Part shown: positions 1 through 6,441 of the stretch, piece by piece | Numbering within the stretch: the stretch's first letter is position 1 | Layout of the letters: the number at the start of each line of letters is the position of its first letter | Source: Paenibacillus macquariensis | Lineage (GTDB): Bacteria; Bacillota; Bacilli; Paenibacillales; Paenibacillaceae | DNA: 64,000 bases | Direction of reading: 5' to 3' | NCBI RefSeq assembly: GCF_900156375.1 | Contig: NZ_FTNK01000003.1 | Location: forward strand, 310,001-374,000 | Position numbers and translations under genes: made by a program | Notes under the pieces: model-generated | Database searches by the model: none | The model's input: only the letters and a program-made list of their open reading frames with translations | Told to the model about the DNA's origin: nothing

Positions 1-308
1 GTAAAGGGTTAAGGCTTAATGATTACACACATGGCAAATCAAGCAAATCATGTCCAGGTACAAACTTCTGGGGAGATGGAAATACAATCGCTTCCGCTAA
101 GAATAGTTTTCTACCCATGATCAAAGCTGAATTAGATGGATTAGGAAAGGAAGAACCAAAGATGAAAAAAGTAGATGCAAATAAAATTATTGACACTTAC
201 CTAAAGCCCGCATATGCCGTGGCTAAGACACCGGCGGAACGTAAAGATGTTGGGCGGTTGGCTGATGAGCTACGTATAGCTTCAGGACAGTCAAAACAAA
301 ACGGATAA
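1..308 (+). CDS. N-acetylmuramoyl-L-alanine amidase, 3' end (5' end outside window)
   Basis: The reading frame is open from base 3, before the first ATG at 117, so the gene starts upstream of the window. The visible part contains KSCPGTNFWG, which matches the Zn-ligand cysteine/CPG end of the Amidase_2 fold that cleaves the MurNAc-L-Ala bond. It is followed by a linker and a C-terminal module of about 46 residues (VDANKIIDTYLKPAY...ADELRIASGQ). That module recurs at the end of the M23 lysin at 17710. The gene is probably the lysin of a prophage or tailocin lying to the left. The family call rests on a short stretch, but the module match is strong. Confidence 0.75.
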   Translation, partial: KGLRLNDYTHGKSSKSCPGTNFWGDGNTIASAKNSFLPMIKAELDGLGKEEPKMKKVDANKIIDTYLKPAYAVAKTPAERKDVGRLADELRIASGQSKQNG

Positions 309-361
309 TCAAATTCGTAAGCGCTTGGGAATTTGAATAACAAGCCTTGTTGGATAGATAG

Positions 362-433
362 AAAAAGGCACCTCTAGAAGTTCGTCTCTTGACCCAATGG
401 TCATCCGATAGCTTCTAAGAGGTGCCTTTTTTT
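362..433. terminator. Bidirectional intrinsic terminator
   Basis: An inverted repeat (AAAAAGGCACCTCT near 362 and AGAGGTGCCTTTTTTT ending near 432) has A/T tracts on both sides. It lies between the convergent amidase and lipoprotein genes and can serve both. Confidence 0.85.
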
Positions 434-437
434 GTTT

Positions 438-1058
438 CTATTTAAGTTCGAGCTTTACTGAATATTCCTTCCGTTTTGCATCCATCTGCATACCATCACC
501 TTCTGTGACGTACCATTTCATTTTGATCCATTTGATATCTGCCGCATGACCGCGTTGTAAGGAAAATATTACGTTTCCTTGTTTAATTACACCTTCTTCC
601 AACTCGCCGCCAAGATGATCTGAATAAAACATATCGGCACTGATCTGCTCGCCAGTAGAGGTAACGAGTTCAGCTTGATCGGGATAGGTAGTATATATAT
701 TTTCTGTCGTATTTTCGATCTTCATTACTACGCCGACTGCTGAGGCTGTTGGATCATCTTTATTTCCATCCTTAGGTACTTTATCCGAAACAACGACTTT
801 TTCTATCGTAGATATTATCCCATTAAAATCATCTGACCAAGTTGTATCATTGTAGTAAGTCCAAATGTCCTCGACCTTTTCCTCAGGCACTACCGGTTCT
901 TTTTCAGACACCTTTCCCGCCTCTGGTGTAGCAGTTTGATCTTCTACTTTAGCTTGGACCGGGTTTTCATTTTTAATTGCAGTCTTTTCTGAACTACATC
1001 CAGCTAACATGGTAATAGCAGCGATAGCAAGTATCGCAAGTTTAAATGATTTTTTCAA
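438..1058 (-). CDS. Putative lipoprotein of unknown function
   Basis: The 206-residue product begins MKKSFKLAILAIAAITMLAGCSS, a lipoprotein signal peptide with lipobox LAGC, so it should be anchored to the outer face of the membrane. I start it at the TTG at 1058, because GGGGGA lies 8 bases upstream; the longer frame to 1073 would overlap that site. After an acidic linker (about residues 25-60), the rest looks like a beta-rich extracellular domain of the DUF4352/DUF5067 type. That resemblance is an impression from pattern only. The gene stands alone and converges on the amidase. Confidence 0.7.
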   Translation of the reverse strand: MKKSFKLAILAIAAITMLAGCSSEKTAIKNENPVQAKVEDQTATPEAGKVSEKEPVVPEEKVEDIWTYYNDTTWSDDFNGIISTIEKVVVSDKVPKDGNKDDPTASAVGVVMKIENTTENIYTTYPDQAELVTSTGEQISADMFYSDHLGGELEEGVIKQGNVIFSLQRGHAADIKWIKMKWYVTEGDGMQMDAKRKEYSVKLELK

Positions 1059-1131
1059 CTTAAATTCCCCCAATATCTGATAATAAATGACTTTACCATT
1101 CTATCAGCACTAGGTAAATATATCCACAAAT

Positions 1132-1335
1132 CTACTTGAATAGTTTCTTGATCACCTTGAAGATATCAAACGTGGTTTTGTTGTATACCTTGTTATATAC
1201 AGCCTTCTTGGGACTTCTCAGCCATCCATAGCCCCTTGGCATCTTTAGCCCAGCACGATGGACGATTTGCCTCTTAATGCTTGTACGTGCTGCTATACGT
1301 TTCTTTAGGCTAGGCTTACGCATTCCGAATTTCAT
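1132..1335 (-). CDS. Small basic conserved prophage-type protein
   Basis: The 67-residue, strongly basic protein has an N-terminal RKPSLKKRIAARTS segment and a GWLRSPKKAVYNKVYNKTTF motif. I associate that motif with small proteins of unknown function in Firmicute prophages, from memory only. The start has a good AAAGGAG site 11 bases upstream. The 5' leader carries a hammerhead ribozyme that would cleave about 50 nt before the start codon. No enzymatic motif is visible; the charge suggests nucleic-acid or phosphate-polymer binding. Function unknown. Confidence 0.7.
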   Translation of the reverse strand: MKFGMRKPSLKKRIAARTSIKRQIVHRAGLKMPRGYGWLRSPKKAVYNKVYNKTTFDIFKVIKKLFK

Positions 1336-1380
1336 ATGGATTTCAACTCCTTTAATTTCACTGCTATCTATTAGTGGTTA

Positions 1381-1446
1381 TCCGCGACCATCCCGACATA
1401 AGTCGGTAGGTTTCGTCCTTCACTGTTACGGACTCATCAGGCGGGT
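1381..1446 (-). ncRNA. Type I hammerhead ribozyme
   Basis: On the minus strand the RNA has every conserved hammerhead element in order. CCGC (stem I) is followed by CUGAUGA, then stem II GUCC/GGAC closed by an 11-nt loop. Next come GAA and A15.1, and stem III (ACC/GGU plus CCGAC/GUCGG with a UUAU loop). The cleavage triplet GUC is followed by GCGG, which pairs with CCGC. Stem I is the open helix, so the topology is type I. The predicted cut is between 1386 and 1385, 50 nt upstream of the start codon at 1335. Bases further out in stem I may form the loop-loop contact, but I could not fix that pairing. Confidence 0.92.
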
Positions 1447-1516
1447 GAATTTCAGGTAGTCCAGTTAGTCAGACTATAGCATAGACTGGTAACATGGTGA
1501 TATCTGATTTAACTAT

Positions 1517-1900
1517 TTACTTTAGATTTAATTCTTCTCTTAAAGCCTTTTGAAGCACCTGTGAAAAGTTCAATCCTGCTATCTCAGCAGCTTCATTGAG
1601 ATCATCGGGAATTGTGAGGTTTTTCTTCACATAATTGATCTTCTCAACTAAGGTTGTAGAGGCAATGATAGTCCGTTGGTTCTCTTCTAGCTTTAGAGCG
1701 TTCAATGGCGTTGCCGCTGGTATTATTTCTTTGTCCTCAATGCGGCTTAATATAGTGAGTTTTAAAACCTCGTTCGCACGTCGTACTGCTTCCTCAATGT
1801 TATCTGCTTGGGACAGGGCTTCTTCCAAATCAGGGAACGATATTTCAATATGCTTATCAGTGAAGTTTAATATGGCTGGATAAGAATAGTTTTTCTTCAA
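1517..1900 (-). CDS. hicB: HicB-family antitoxin
   Basis: The 127-residue protein has the partial RNase-H-like HicB fold at its N-terminus (YPAILNFTD...ISFPDLEEALSQADNIEEAVRRANEVL). Its C-terminal DNA-binding segment (LTIPDDLNEAAEIAGLNFSQVLQKA) is of the ribbon-helix-helix kind. It would neutralise HicA and repress the operon. It is the second gene of a hicA-hicB unit, separated by about 80 bp, and starts with TTG behind an AAAGG site. The hicA-first order is the usual one for the family. Confidence 0.88.
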   Translation of the reverse strand: MKKNYSYPAILNFTDKHIEISFPDLEEALSQADNIEEAVRRANEVLKLTILSRIEDKEIIPAATPLNALKLEENQRTIIASTTLVEKINYVKKNLTIPDDLNEAAEIAGLNFSQVLQKALREELNLK

Positions 1901-1978
1901 TATGATCAGACCTTTCTCTTTTTGGAATAAATTCCATCGTTTTCAACAATTCTTTATATAAAAAAAGAAAGGGAAGGG

Positions 1979-2173
1979 CTAAAATTTCAGCCCAGTTTTC
2001 TTTTCAATATCCTTTAGGATATGTATTGCAACATCTTTGACCGGATGAGTTATAGTAACTTTTCCTTTAATGGTCGGGTGTTTGTATTGGAAGTGATCGC
2101 CTACGGTGTGTACTTTGTACCATCCGTTTTCTTTCAGTATCCGTAATACCTCTCTTGAAGAATAACTCTTCAT
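1979..2173 (-). CDS. hicA: HicA-family mRNA interferase toxin
   Basis: The 64-residue protein has the HicA double-stranded-RNA-binding fold: SSREVLRILKENGWYKV, then GDHFQYKHP with the presumed catalytic His27, then KVTITHP. HicA toxins cleave mRNA during translation. I start it at the ATG at 2173, behind AGGAGGTGAGGGG. A longer frame up to 2227 runs through the promoter and is unlikely. It is transcribed from a good sigma-A promoter just upstream and is followed by hicB. Confidence 0.88.
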   Translation of the reverse strand: MKSYSSREVLRILKENGWYKVHTVGDHFQYKHPTIKGKVTITHPVKDVAIHILKDIEKKTGLKF

Positions 2174-2198
2174 TTGGTTCCCCTCACCTCCTAATAAT

Positions 2199-2227
2199 AT
2201 TATAACACGCATCAATGCGCATTGCAA
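2199..2227 (-). promoter_or_regulatory. hicAB promoter with palindromic operator
   Basis: On the minus strand TTGCAA (2222-2227) and TATAAT (2199-2204) are 17 bp apart. The perfect 12-bp palindrome CAATGCGCATTG (2213-2224) overlaps the -35 box and the spacer. This is a natural site for autorepression by HicB or the HicAB complex. Confidence 0.85.
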
Positions 2228-2284
2228 TAGAAAATGGATGGTTTTTCAAACTTGATTAGTGATTATGGGTAATGAGAAAGAACC

Positions 2285-2318
2285 GCCAAGGTATTCACCT
2301 CAGCGGTCATTTTTCACC
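2285..2318 (-). terminator. Possible terminator after the 2307-2723 gene
   Basis: ACCGC and GCGGT flank an imperfect inner stem (CAAGG/CACCTC region), with a short T-rich stretch (TTCTTTCTC) on the minus-strand 3' side. The hairpin is moderate. Confidence 0.45.
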
Positions 2319-2723
2319 GAAATTACTTCGCATATCTCCATTATCTTTATATTTGCTCACATCAAGTCCTAAGTGCTTTCTCATTAGAACAAATACCTCA
2401 GCTTTGATTAAACCCCATTGTAGATGCATCTTACCGTGATATCCCCTGCACAGATACTCTGCGTGAACACCGTTGGACATCTGGTGTTCATCATAAACCT
2501 TTATTCCACGATCCTTAAAACCCTTTCTAATCACCGCCAAATCTTTCGTAACTGAATCCATAGCCCGTTCTATTACCTCTAAATAGGGGTCAGGAGTCTT
2601 CAATATGTCAAAGTCTTTAATAATCTTATGATCCCTCTCGAATGTTGTTAAAATAAGAGGAAGTATGATGTAAAACTTTATAAGTTCTAGATCAGCATCA
2701 ACAATCATTTTTGGCAGAGCCAT
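2307..2723 (-). CDS. Conserved phage-type protein of unknown function
   Basis: The 138-residue protein begins MALPKMIVDADLELIKFY. I start it at 2723 because GGAGG lies 7 bases upstream. A helical N-terminal half is followed by a basic segment with YLCRGYHGKMHLQWGLIKAEV. Proteins with this opening and the YLCRGYHxxxxxxW pattern are, to my memory, encoded in Bacillus-group prophages, but I know no function. No catalytic motif is evident. It sits between hicAB and the attachment-site remnant, consistent with leftover accessory DNA. Confidence 0.6.
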   Translation of the reverse strand: MALPKMIVDADLELIKFYIILPLILTTFERDHKIIKDFDILKTPDPYLEVIERAMDSVTKDLAVIRKGFKDRGIKVYDEHQMSNGVHAEYLCRGYHGKMHLQWGLIKAEVFVLMRKHLGLDVSKYKDNGDMRSNFGEK

Positions 2724-2828
2724 TGTTATTCCTCCAAAGTTAAAATTGAGAACATACATTCGTAATTATATGCTGATTGATCTTAGTTTATCAAATGAAT
2801 TATTTGGTTACCAATGAGAATGAACGAA

Positions 2829-2862
2829 AAGCCCCGAAAAATCCGAGGCTCTTACTTAAAGC
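2829..2862. terminator. Weak terminator-like hairpin
   Basis: AGCCCCG and CCGAGGCT form an imperfect stem around AAAAAT, with a partial T tract (CTCTTACTT). It lies in the gene-free stretch 2760-3195. Confidence 0.35.
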
Positions 2863-2903
2863 AAAATAACTAGCGAATATGAAACACTGTTAATAATCAT
2901 CCA

Positions 2904-2924
2904 ATGGGGCAAAAATGGGGCAGA
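2904..2924. repeat. Short direct repeat TGGGGCAAAAA / TGGGGCA
   Basis: Two tandem copies of TGGGGCA separated by AAAA lie about 110 bp from the tRNA fragment. Such G-rich direct repeats are common near the 3' ends of tyrosine integrase genes and in attP arms. Only about 15 codons are open here, so no integrase gene is claimed. Confidence 0.4.
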
Positions 2925-3035
2925 CAATAAAAATATTTTGATAGTTTCTGACTACTTCTGATAGTTGTTAAATCTCTAATTTCTTTTAAAGCTTAAGTTT
3001 GAATGATGGTGATAGTATTTGAAATACACAAATAT

Positions 3036-3083
3036 CAGCCTTCCAAGCTGATAGCGTGGGTTCGATTCCCATCACCCGCTTCA
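3036..3083 (+). repeat. 3' fragment of a tRNA-Gly(UCC) gene (attachment-site scar)
   Basis: The sequence has the anticodon arm CAGCCTTCCAAGCTG (anticodon TCC), a T arm with GGGTTCGATTCCC, and the acceptor 3' strand CACCCGC followed by TTCA. The 5' half is absent: no GCGGGTG and no D arm. Integrating phages and ICEs that use tRNA 3' ends leave exactly such a partial copy at one junction. Gene-free DNA from 2724 to 3194 otherwise holds only weak hairpins. Confidence 0.8.
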
Positions 3084-3097
3084 TTGTTTTAAATGTA

Positions 3098-3126
3098 AAG
3101 CCCTTGGTCATCAAGGGCTTTTTTAT
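3098..3126. terminator. Intrinsic terminator
   Basis: AAAGCCCTTG-GTCAT-CAAGGGCTTTTTT. It follows the tRNA fragment and probably once terminated the tRNA transcript. It can also act on the opposite strand. Confidence 0.8.
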
Positions 3127-3194
3127 TTGTCTTTTTTTAGATGAAGAAGATTTAAATGAGAACTTATGTTCGTTTTTGAGGCGTGCGAAAGATA

Positions 3195-3605
3195 TTAATA
3201 ATAAAAAGGATACACTTCTTCAGGAATGTGGTTTCGTTGTAAAAACTGCTGTACGCATTCGTTGGGATCTAGGGAATCAGATGCAGTTAACAGATGTACG
3301 GCAAATCGATTGGCTTGTCGCTCATATTTCCCTGCTTGAAAGAAAGAATGCTCATCGATGAAGAATCGATTAATCCCTTTGTGAAGGCGATCATGACCTA
3401 GTTCATGTGCACAGATAAAACGTTGCCATTCGGGTGATAGCTGATTATGTAAGATGATGAATCTGCGACGCAGGGTTCTATGATAAATGCCCCGCGTATG
3501 ATTGCCTAGATCAGCATAACGAATGGAAATGTTTATGTTATGAGCAATAGCGAAAGGGTCATTGGTTTTGTGTTTACGAATAAGTTTGTTAACAAGTTCA
3601 TCCAT
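3195..3605 (-). CDS. ImmA/IrrE-family metallopeptidase
   Basis: The 136-residue protein contains HELGH (residues 67-71), the zinc-binding motif, and a downstream ERQANRFAVHLL segment that supplies the third ligand. This is the ImmA/IrrE (COG2856) pattern. Such proteases cleave a partner XRE repressor and so switch on an integrated element. The start at 3605 is chosen because GGGTGA is correctly spaced from it but only one base from the ATG at 3614. The partner repressor gene lies 16 bp upstream in the same orientation. Confidence 0.9.
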   Translation of the reverse strand: MDELVNKLIRKHKTNDPFAIAHNINISIRYADLGNHTRGIYHRTLRRRFIILHNQLSPEWQRFICAHELGHDRLHKGINRFFIDEHSFFQAGKYERQANRFAVHLLTASDSLDPNECVQQFLQRNHIPEEVYPFYY

Positions 3606-3621
3606 AGCATTCACCCTATCG

Positions 3622-4039
3622 TTAGTCTTTATTATTTTGTCGCTGTTCTTGACCCAATCTGCGTGCTTCTTTGTTCATATGTTTGGCCTCCCAGAACAAT
3701 CCCGTGAGCACATCTTTAATTTTGCGTTTGTCTTCCTCATTCAGTGGTATCCCATCAAACATCAATTCTCCATCATCCTCAAGAATTTTCTTGAAGTCTC
3801 TTTTGTCCTTAGAGGTTGCCCATTCGGGTATTATGGTTTTGTCATCTGGTTGTTCTTCAATTAATAGAGAGAGATTAATATGAAGTGCGTTCGCTATTGA
3901 TTTTAAAGTATCTACACTTGGATTATAACGATTTCGTTCGATATCTGCTAGATATGAGCGGGACAAGTTCGCTTGTTCTGCTAACTCAGCTTGTGTAAGT
4001 TTGTTTGATTTGCGTTGTTCTTTGATTCGATCCCCGATA
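3622..4039 (-). CDS. XRE-family repressor of the tail cassette
   Basis: An N-terminal helix-turn-helix (IGDRIKEQRKSNKLTQAEL...SRSYLADIERN) covers about residues 3-58, followed by an acidic C-terminal region likely to be the ImmA target. The frame is open to an ATG at 4083. That ATG would lie within about 3 nt of the transcription start, since TATAAT ends about 13 bp before it. A GTG around 4039-4048, preceded by AAAGGATGAGGGAG, is therefore the more likely start. The repressor presumably holds the tailocin genes off. Exact start uncertain. Confidence 0.85.
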
Positions 4040-4091
4040 TTCACCTTGTCCACTCCCTCATCCTTTGTCGGTATTGCCGACATGTGTATAT

Positions 4092-4120
4092 TATTATAAC
4101 CCCTTAAAGACGGTCATACA
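4092..4120 (-). promoter_or_regulatory. Promoter for repressor-immA
   Basis: On the minus strand TTGTAT and TATAAT are 17 bp apart, just upstream of the repressor gene. The -10 box is perfect and the -35 box is weak. Confidence 0.55.
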
Positions 4121-4133
4121 ATACTTAATAATG

Positions 4134-4188
4134 ACGTAAATACACGTAATGATGAGGTTTGAGACGTGAATTAACGACAAATAGGACG
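4134..4188. promoter_or_regulatory. Candidate repressor operators ACGT-N6-ACG(T)
   Basis: ACGTAAATACACGT (4134-4147) and ACGTGAATTAACGA (4164-4177) share the pattern ACGT-N6-ACG and start exactly 30 bp apart. A third ACGT follows at 4185. They sit between the divergent repressor and activator genes, so an XRE dimer binding cooperatively on one face of the helix is plausible. Confidence 0.5.
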
Positions 4189-4236
4189 TTTTCAATTCAT
4201 AATGGGCAAATTTAACGGAATATGAACTTTTACAAA

Positions 4237-4265
4237 TTGTCGTGATTACCTTACATTATTTATAT
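4237..4265 (+). promoter_or_regulatory. Possible promoter for the activator gene
   Basis: TTGTCG and TTATAT are 17 bp apart, about 75 bp before the start codon at 4341. Both boxes deviate from consensus. Confidence 0.35.
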
Positions 4266-4340
4266 GAGGTAAGTATTGGGATTTACTATTAGTTTATTGA
4301 ATCAGAGCATTTATACCATATGGATTGAGGGGGCTACATC

Positions 4341-4703
4341 ATGAACGTTGTATTATCCGCAGTCACTAAACATGATAAACAAGCTACGAAAGCACTTTTG
4401 AGAGATTATCCTAAGATGTGCCAGATGGTTATGGGTTTATCGCATAAACAAGATCTAACCATACAAGAGCAACAAGTGAATACATCCTATAAGCACTTGG
4501 TTGAACACGTACTTCTAGCACACTCTCTTATATTAGATGACGAAGTGAAACGTATCATCGAACACCGATACTTCAAGTCGCGTAGTTATGTACTTACATC
4601 TATACAATTTCGCAGCATCATGAGTGAGCGAACCGTAGACCGTAGGATCGAGAAGGGTGTAAGCATGATTACCGAAAGCTTGAAGCTCTGGGGAGTGATT
4701 TGA
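4341..4703 (+). CDS. Putative late-gene transcriptional activator (ArpU/Xpf-like)
   Basis: The 120-residue helical protein ends in a segment like sigma region 4 (IIEHRYFKSRSYVLTSIQFRSIMSERTVDRRIEKGVSMI), a helix-turn-helix. Phage late regulators of the ArpU family and Xpf of PBSX have this size and layout and sit just before the structural genes. Here the gene is followed within 5 bp by four 11-bp repeats and a promoter, the obvious target. The start has GAGGGGG upstream. The assignment rests on position and the C-terminal pattern; exact family membership is not proven. Confidence 0.65.
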   Translation: MNVVLSAVTKHDKQATKALLRDYPKMCQMVMGLSHKQDLTIQEQQVNTSYKHLVEHVLLAHSLILDDEVKRIIEHRYFKSRSYVLTSIQFRSIMSERTVDRRIEKGVSMITESLKLWGVI

Positions 4704-4708
4704 CAACA

Positions 4709-4752
4709 GTGACGGTAAAGTGGCGGCAACGTGGCAGGGTTCTGGCGGGGGT
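4709..4752 (+). promoter_or_regulatory. Four in-phase 11-bp repeats upstream of the tail operon
   Basis: Units GTGACGGTAAA, GTGGCGGCAAC, GTGGCAGGGTT and CTGGCGGGGGT lie head to tail at 4709, 4720, 4731 and 4742. An 11-bp period keeps them on one face of the DNA. They are followed by TATAGT at 4760-4765 and cover the place where a -35 box would be. Confidence 0.75.
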
Positions 4753-4759
4753 TGCGCGA

Positions 4760-4939
4760 TATAGTAGGTTCATAGAGAGGAACACACTCTCGGGTGTATC
4801 TGCTACCCCTTATCGTTGCAGAACTCGGCTGTGCTGTGGGTCAGTTCATTGACCTTAGACGTGAATCGTCAAGGGTGCGGTGCGGGGGAGCGGAGGTAAG
4901 ACCACTCTATGATTTATTCATCAAAGAAAGGAGGTTCCT
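4760..4939 (+). promoter_or_regulatory. Late promoter -10 and leader of the tail operon
   Basis: TATAGT (4760-4765) has no consensus -35 box 17 bp upstream (GGGTTC). About 170 nt of untranslated leader follow before the first structural gene at 4940. I see no convincing gene in the leader; it is G-rich and ends in AAAGGAGG. Confidence 0.5.
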
Positions 4940-5419
4940 ATGCTTGCACTGGAGGATATTCGTACCATTATTATTGCGGGGTTATCTGCACATGTCGGTC
5001 AGGAAGTTGTTGTAACGAATGGAACGGGTGACAACCCAGAAGGTGCATTGATCACCTGCGAATTCTCAGATGTGTTCCATAGTAGTCGGGGATTTCCAGT
5101 CGTCATGCAATTAGGAGATAAGCTTGTTAAGAGTGAGACGGTACATTTCACAATGACTTATCTATCTTTCGATGACGATGCGGTCGTCCGATTACAGAAT
5201 GCTTGGACAGCTCGTGATTGGTTTAAGTCAAGGGGACATGCAGATCTGAAAGAAAAGGTTAATGTGGTGGTAGCAAAAGTAGGATCGGTAACGAATCGAG
5301 ATATTCAGAACGGTACGGTATGGGAGCGTCGACATGGATTTGACGTAGAGTTCCGAACCCTAGATATCTTGGAGTCAGATTTGGAATGGATTGAACAAAC
5401 AAAAATTCAGAGGAGTTGA
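4940..5419 (+). CDS. Tail terminator/neck-type protein (LIC_12616-like)
   Basis: The 159-residue protein starts behind AAAGGAGG. Its C-terminal part (WERRHGFDVEFRTLDILESDLEWIEQ) resembles the end of phage neck or tail-terminator proteins that precede DUF3383 sheath genes. It would cap the head-proximal end of the sheath and tube. In a headless particle such a cap is still needed to stop tail growth. It is the first structural gene; the next gene begins 6 bases after its stop. Family call moderate. Confidence 0.6.
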   Translation: MLALEDIRTIIIAGLSAHVGQEVVVTNGTGDNPEGALITCEFSDVFHSSRGFPVVMQLGDKLVKSETVHFTMTYLSFDDDAVVRLQNAWTARDWFKSRGHADLKEKVNVVVAKVGSVTNRDIQNGTVWERRHGFDVEFRTLDILESDLEWIEQTKIQRS

Positions 5420-5424
5420 GGAAT

Positions 5425-6429
5425 GTGTCAGTAAGAAGTGATGTAACAGTAACGATTGATATTCAACGTCCGACACCTAAGCTTGGTTTTGGTAAACCAA
5501 TGATTATTGGTGCAAGCGTAAGTGGGTTGGAGTATACAACGTATGCAGATTTAGAAGCGGTTAAGAAAGATTTTCCTGAGAATACCGAAGTGTACAAGGC
5601 GGCCTATGCGCTCTTGAATCAAGGAGATAACTCTCCCGCTGAAATTGCCATCATGCTTCATAAGACGGTTGGAGAAACACTAGAGGATTTGGTAGGTAAG
5701 GTATTTACGAAGGATTGGTATTTCCTTCTGTCTACATCTACAGCGATTGCGGACATTACAACCATTGCTGAAGCAGTGGAGCAGAATGGTACACGGATGT
5801 TTATTGCTCATAGTAGTGATAAAGCGAACCTTGCTACATTGAAGGCGAAGAAATTCACACGTACGGCCCTGTTCTATCATGAAGATGTATCTAATTATCC
5901 TGAGGCTGCATGGGTAGGTAGAGCAGCATCAACAGCTCCAGGGAGTCTGACGTGGAAAAACCTGACTTTGCGAGGCATTATACCTGTAGATATGGATACA
6001 ACGGAATTACTGAGTATTCACGATCTTGGTGCAAATACCTATGTCACTAAAGCAGGTGATGACGTTACAAGTGAAGGGAAGACCGTTAGTGGGGAGTTTA
6101 TCGATATTATGCATTCCCAAGACTATATCACGCAGAGCATTGAACTTGCTGTACAGAAGCTATTCAATCGACAAGATAAGGTTCGCTATGACAACACAGG
6201 GATTTCTCAGATTGAGGGCGAAGTGAAGACGGTTCTGAAGCGTGCGGATATGAATGGCATGATTGCTCGAGATGAGGATGGTTTACCACTCTATAGCACT
6301 ACTTTCAAATCACGTTCTCAAGTCGATCCAGCGGATCGTGAGAAGCGGGAATACAATGACGGTTCATTCTCATTCGAATTGGCAGGAGCTATTCACAAAA
6401 CTAAAATAAGCGGCGTAATTAAGCTGTAA
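5425..6429 (+). CDS. Contractile tail sheath protein (DUF3383 type)
   Basis: The 334-residue protein begins MSVRSDVTVTIDIQRPTP and continues LGFGKPMIIG, the opening of DUF3383-type sheath subunits. I place the start at GTG 5425, nine bases after AGGAG, rather than the TTG at 5416 that touches it. The C-terminal region ends in DGSFSFELAGAIHKTKISGVIKL, a beta-strand-rich end that could give the handshake arm between subunits. A sheath identifies the tail as contractile. It is followed immediately by the tube gene. Confidence 0.8.
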   Translation: MSVRSDVTVTIDIQRPTPKLGFGKPMIIGASVSGLEYTTYADLEAVKKDFPENTEVYKAAYALLNQGDNSPAEIAIMLHKTVGETLEDLVGKVFTKDWYFLLSTSTAIADITTIAEAVEQNGTRMFIAHSSDKANLATLKAKKFTRTALFYHEDVSNYPEAAWVGRAASTAPGSLTWKNLTLRGIIPVDMDTTELLSIHDLGANTYVTKAGDDVTSEGKTVSGEFIDIMHSQDYITQSIELAVQKLFNRQDKVRYDNTGISQIEGEVKTVLKRADMNGMIARDEDGLPLYSTTFKSRSQVDPADREKREYNDGSFSFELAGAIHKTKISGVIKL

Positions 6430-6441
6430 GGAGAGATAGAT

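Noticed and set aside
2880..2930. 3' end of a tyrosine integrase gene
   Set aside because: The G-rich repeats are suggestive, but only about 15 codons are open between stops. I report only the repeat.
3010..3083. Complete tRNA-Gly gene
   Set aside because: The 5' acceptor strand (GCGGGTG) and D arm are absent; only the 3' half fits a tRNA.
3056..3361. ORF beginning MGSIPITRF
   Set aside because: It starts inside the tRNA fragment, runs through a terminator and is antisense to the ImmA gene. This opening is typical of false ORFs off tRNA ends.
4083..4084. ATG start of the XRE repressor at 4083
   Set aside because: It would lie at about +3 of the predicted transcript, without a ribosome site; an internal GTG is better placed.
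4794..5015. 73-residue ORF in the tail leader
   Set aside because: It has no ribosome site, overlaps the neck gene out of frame and looks like no known protein.
5680..5880. Minus-strand ORFs inside tail and housekeeping genes
   Set aside because: They lack ribosome sites and follow the codon structure of the plus-strand genes, so they are shadows.
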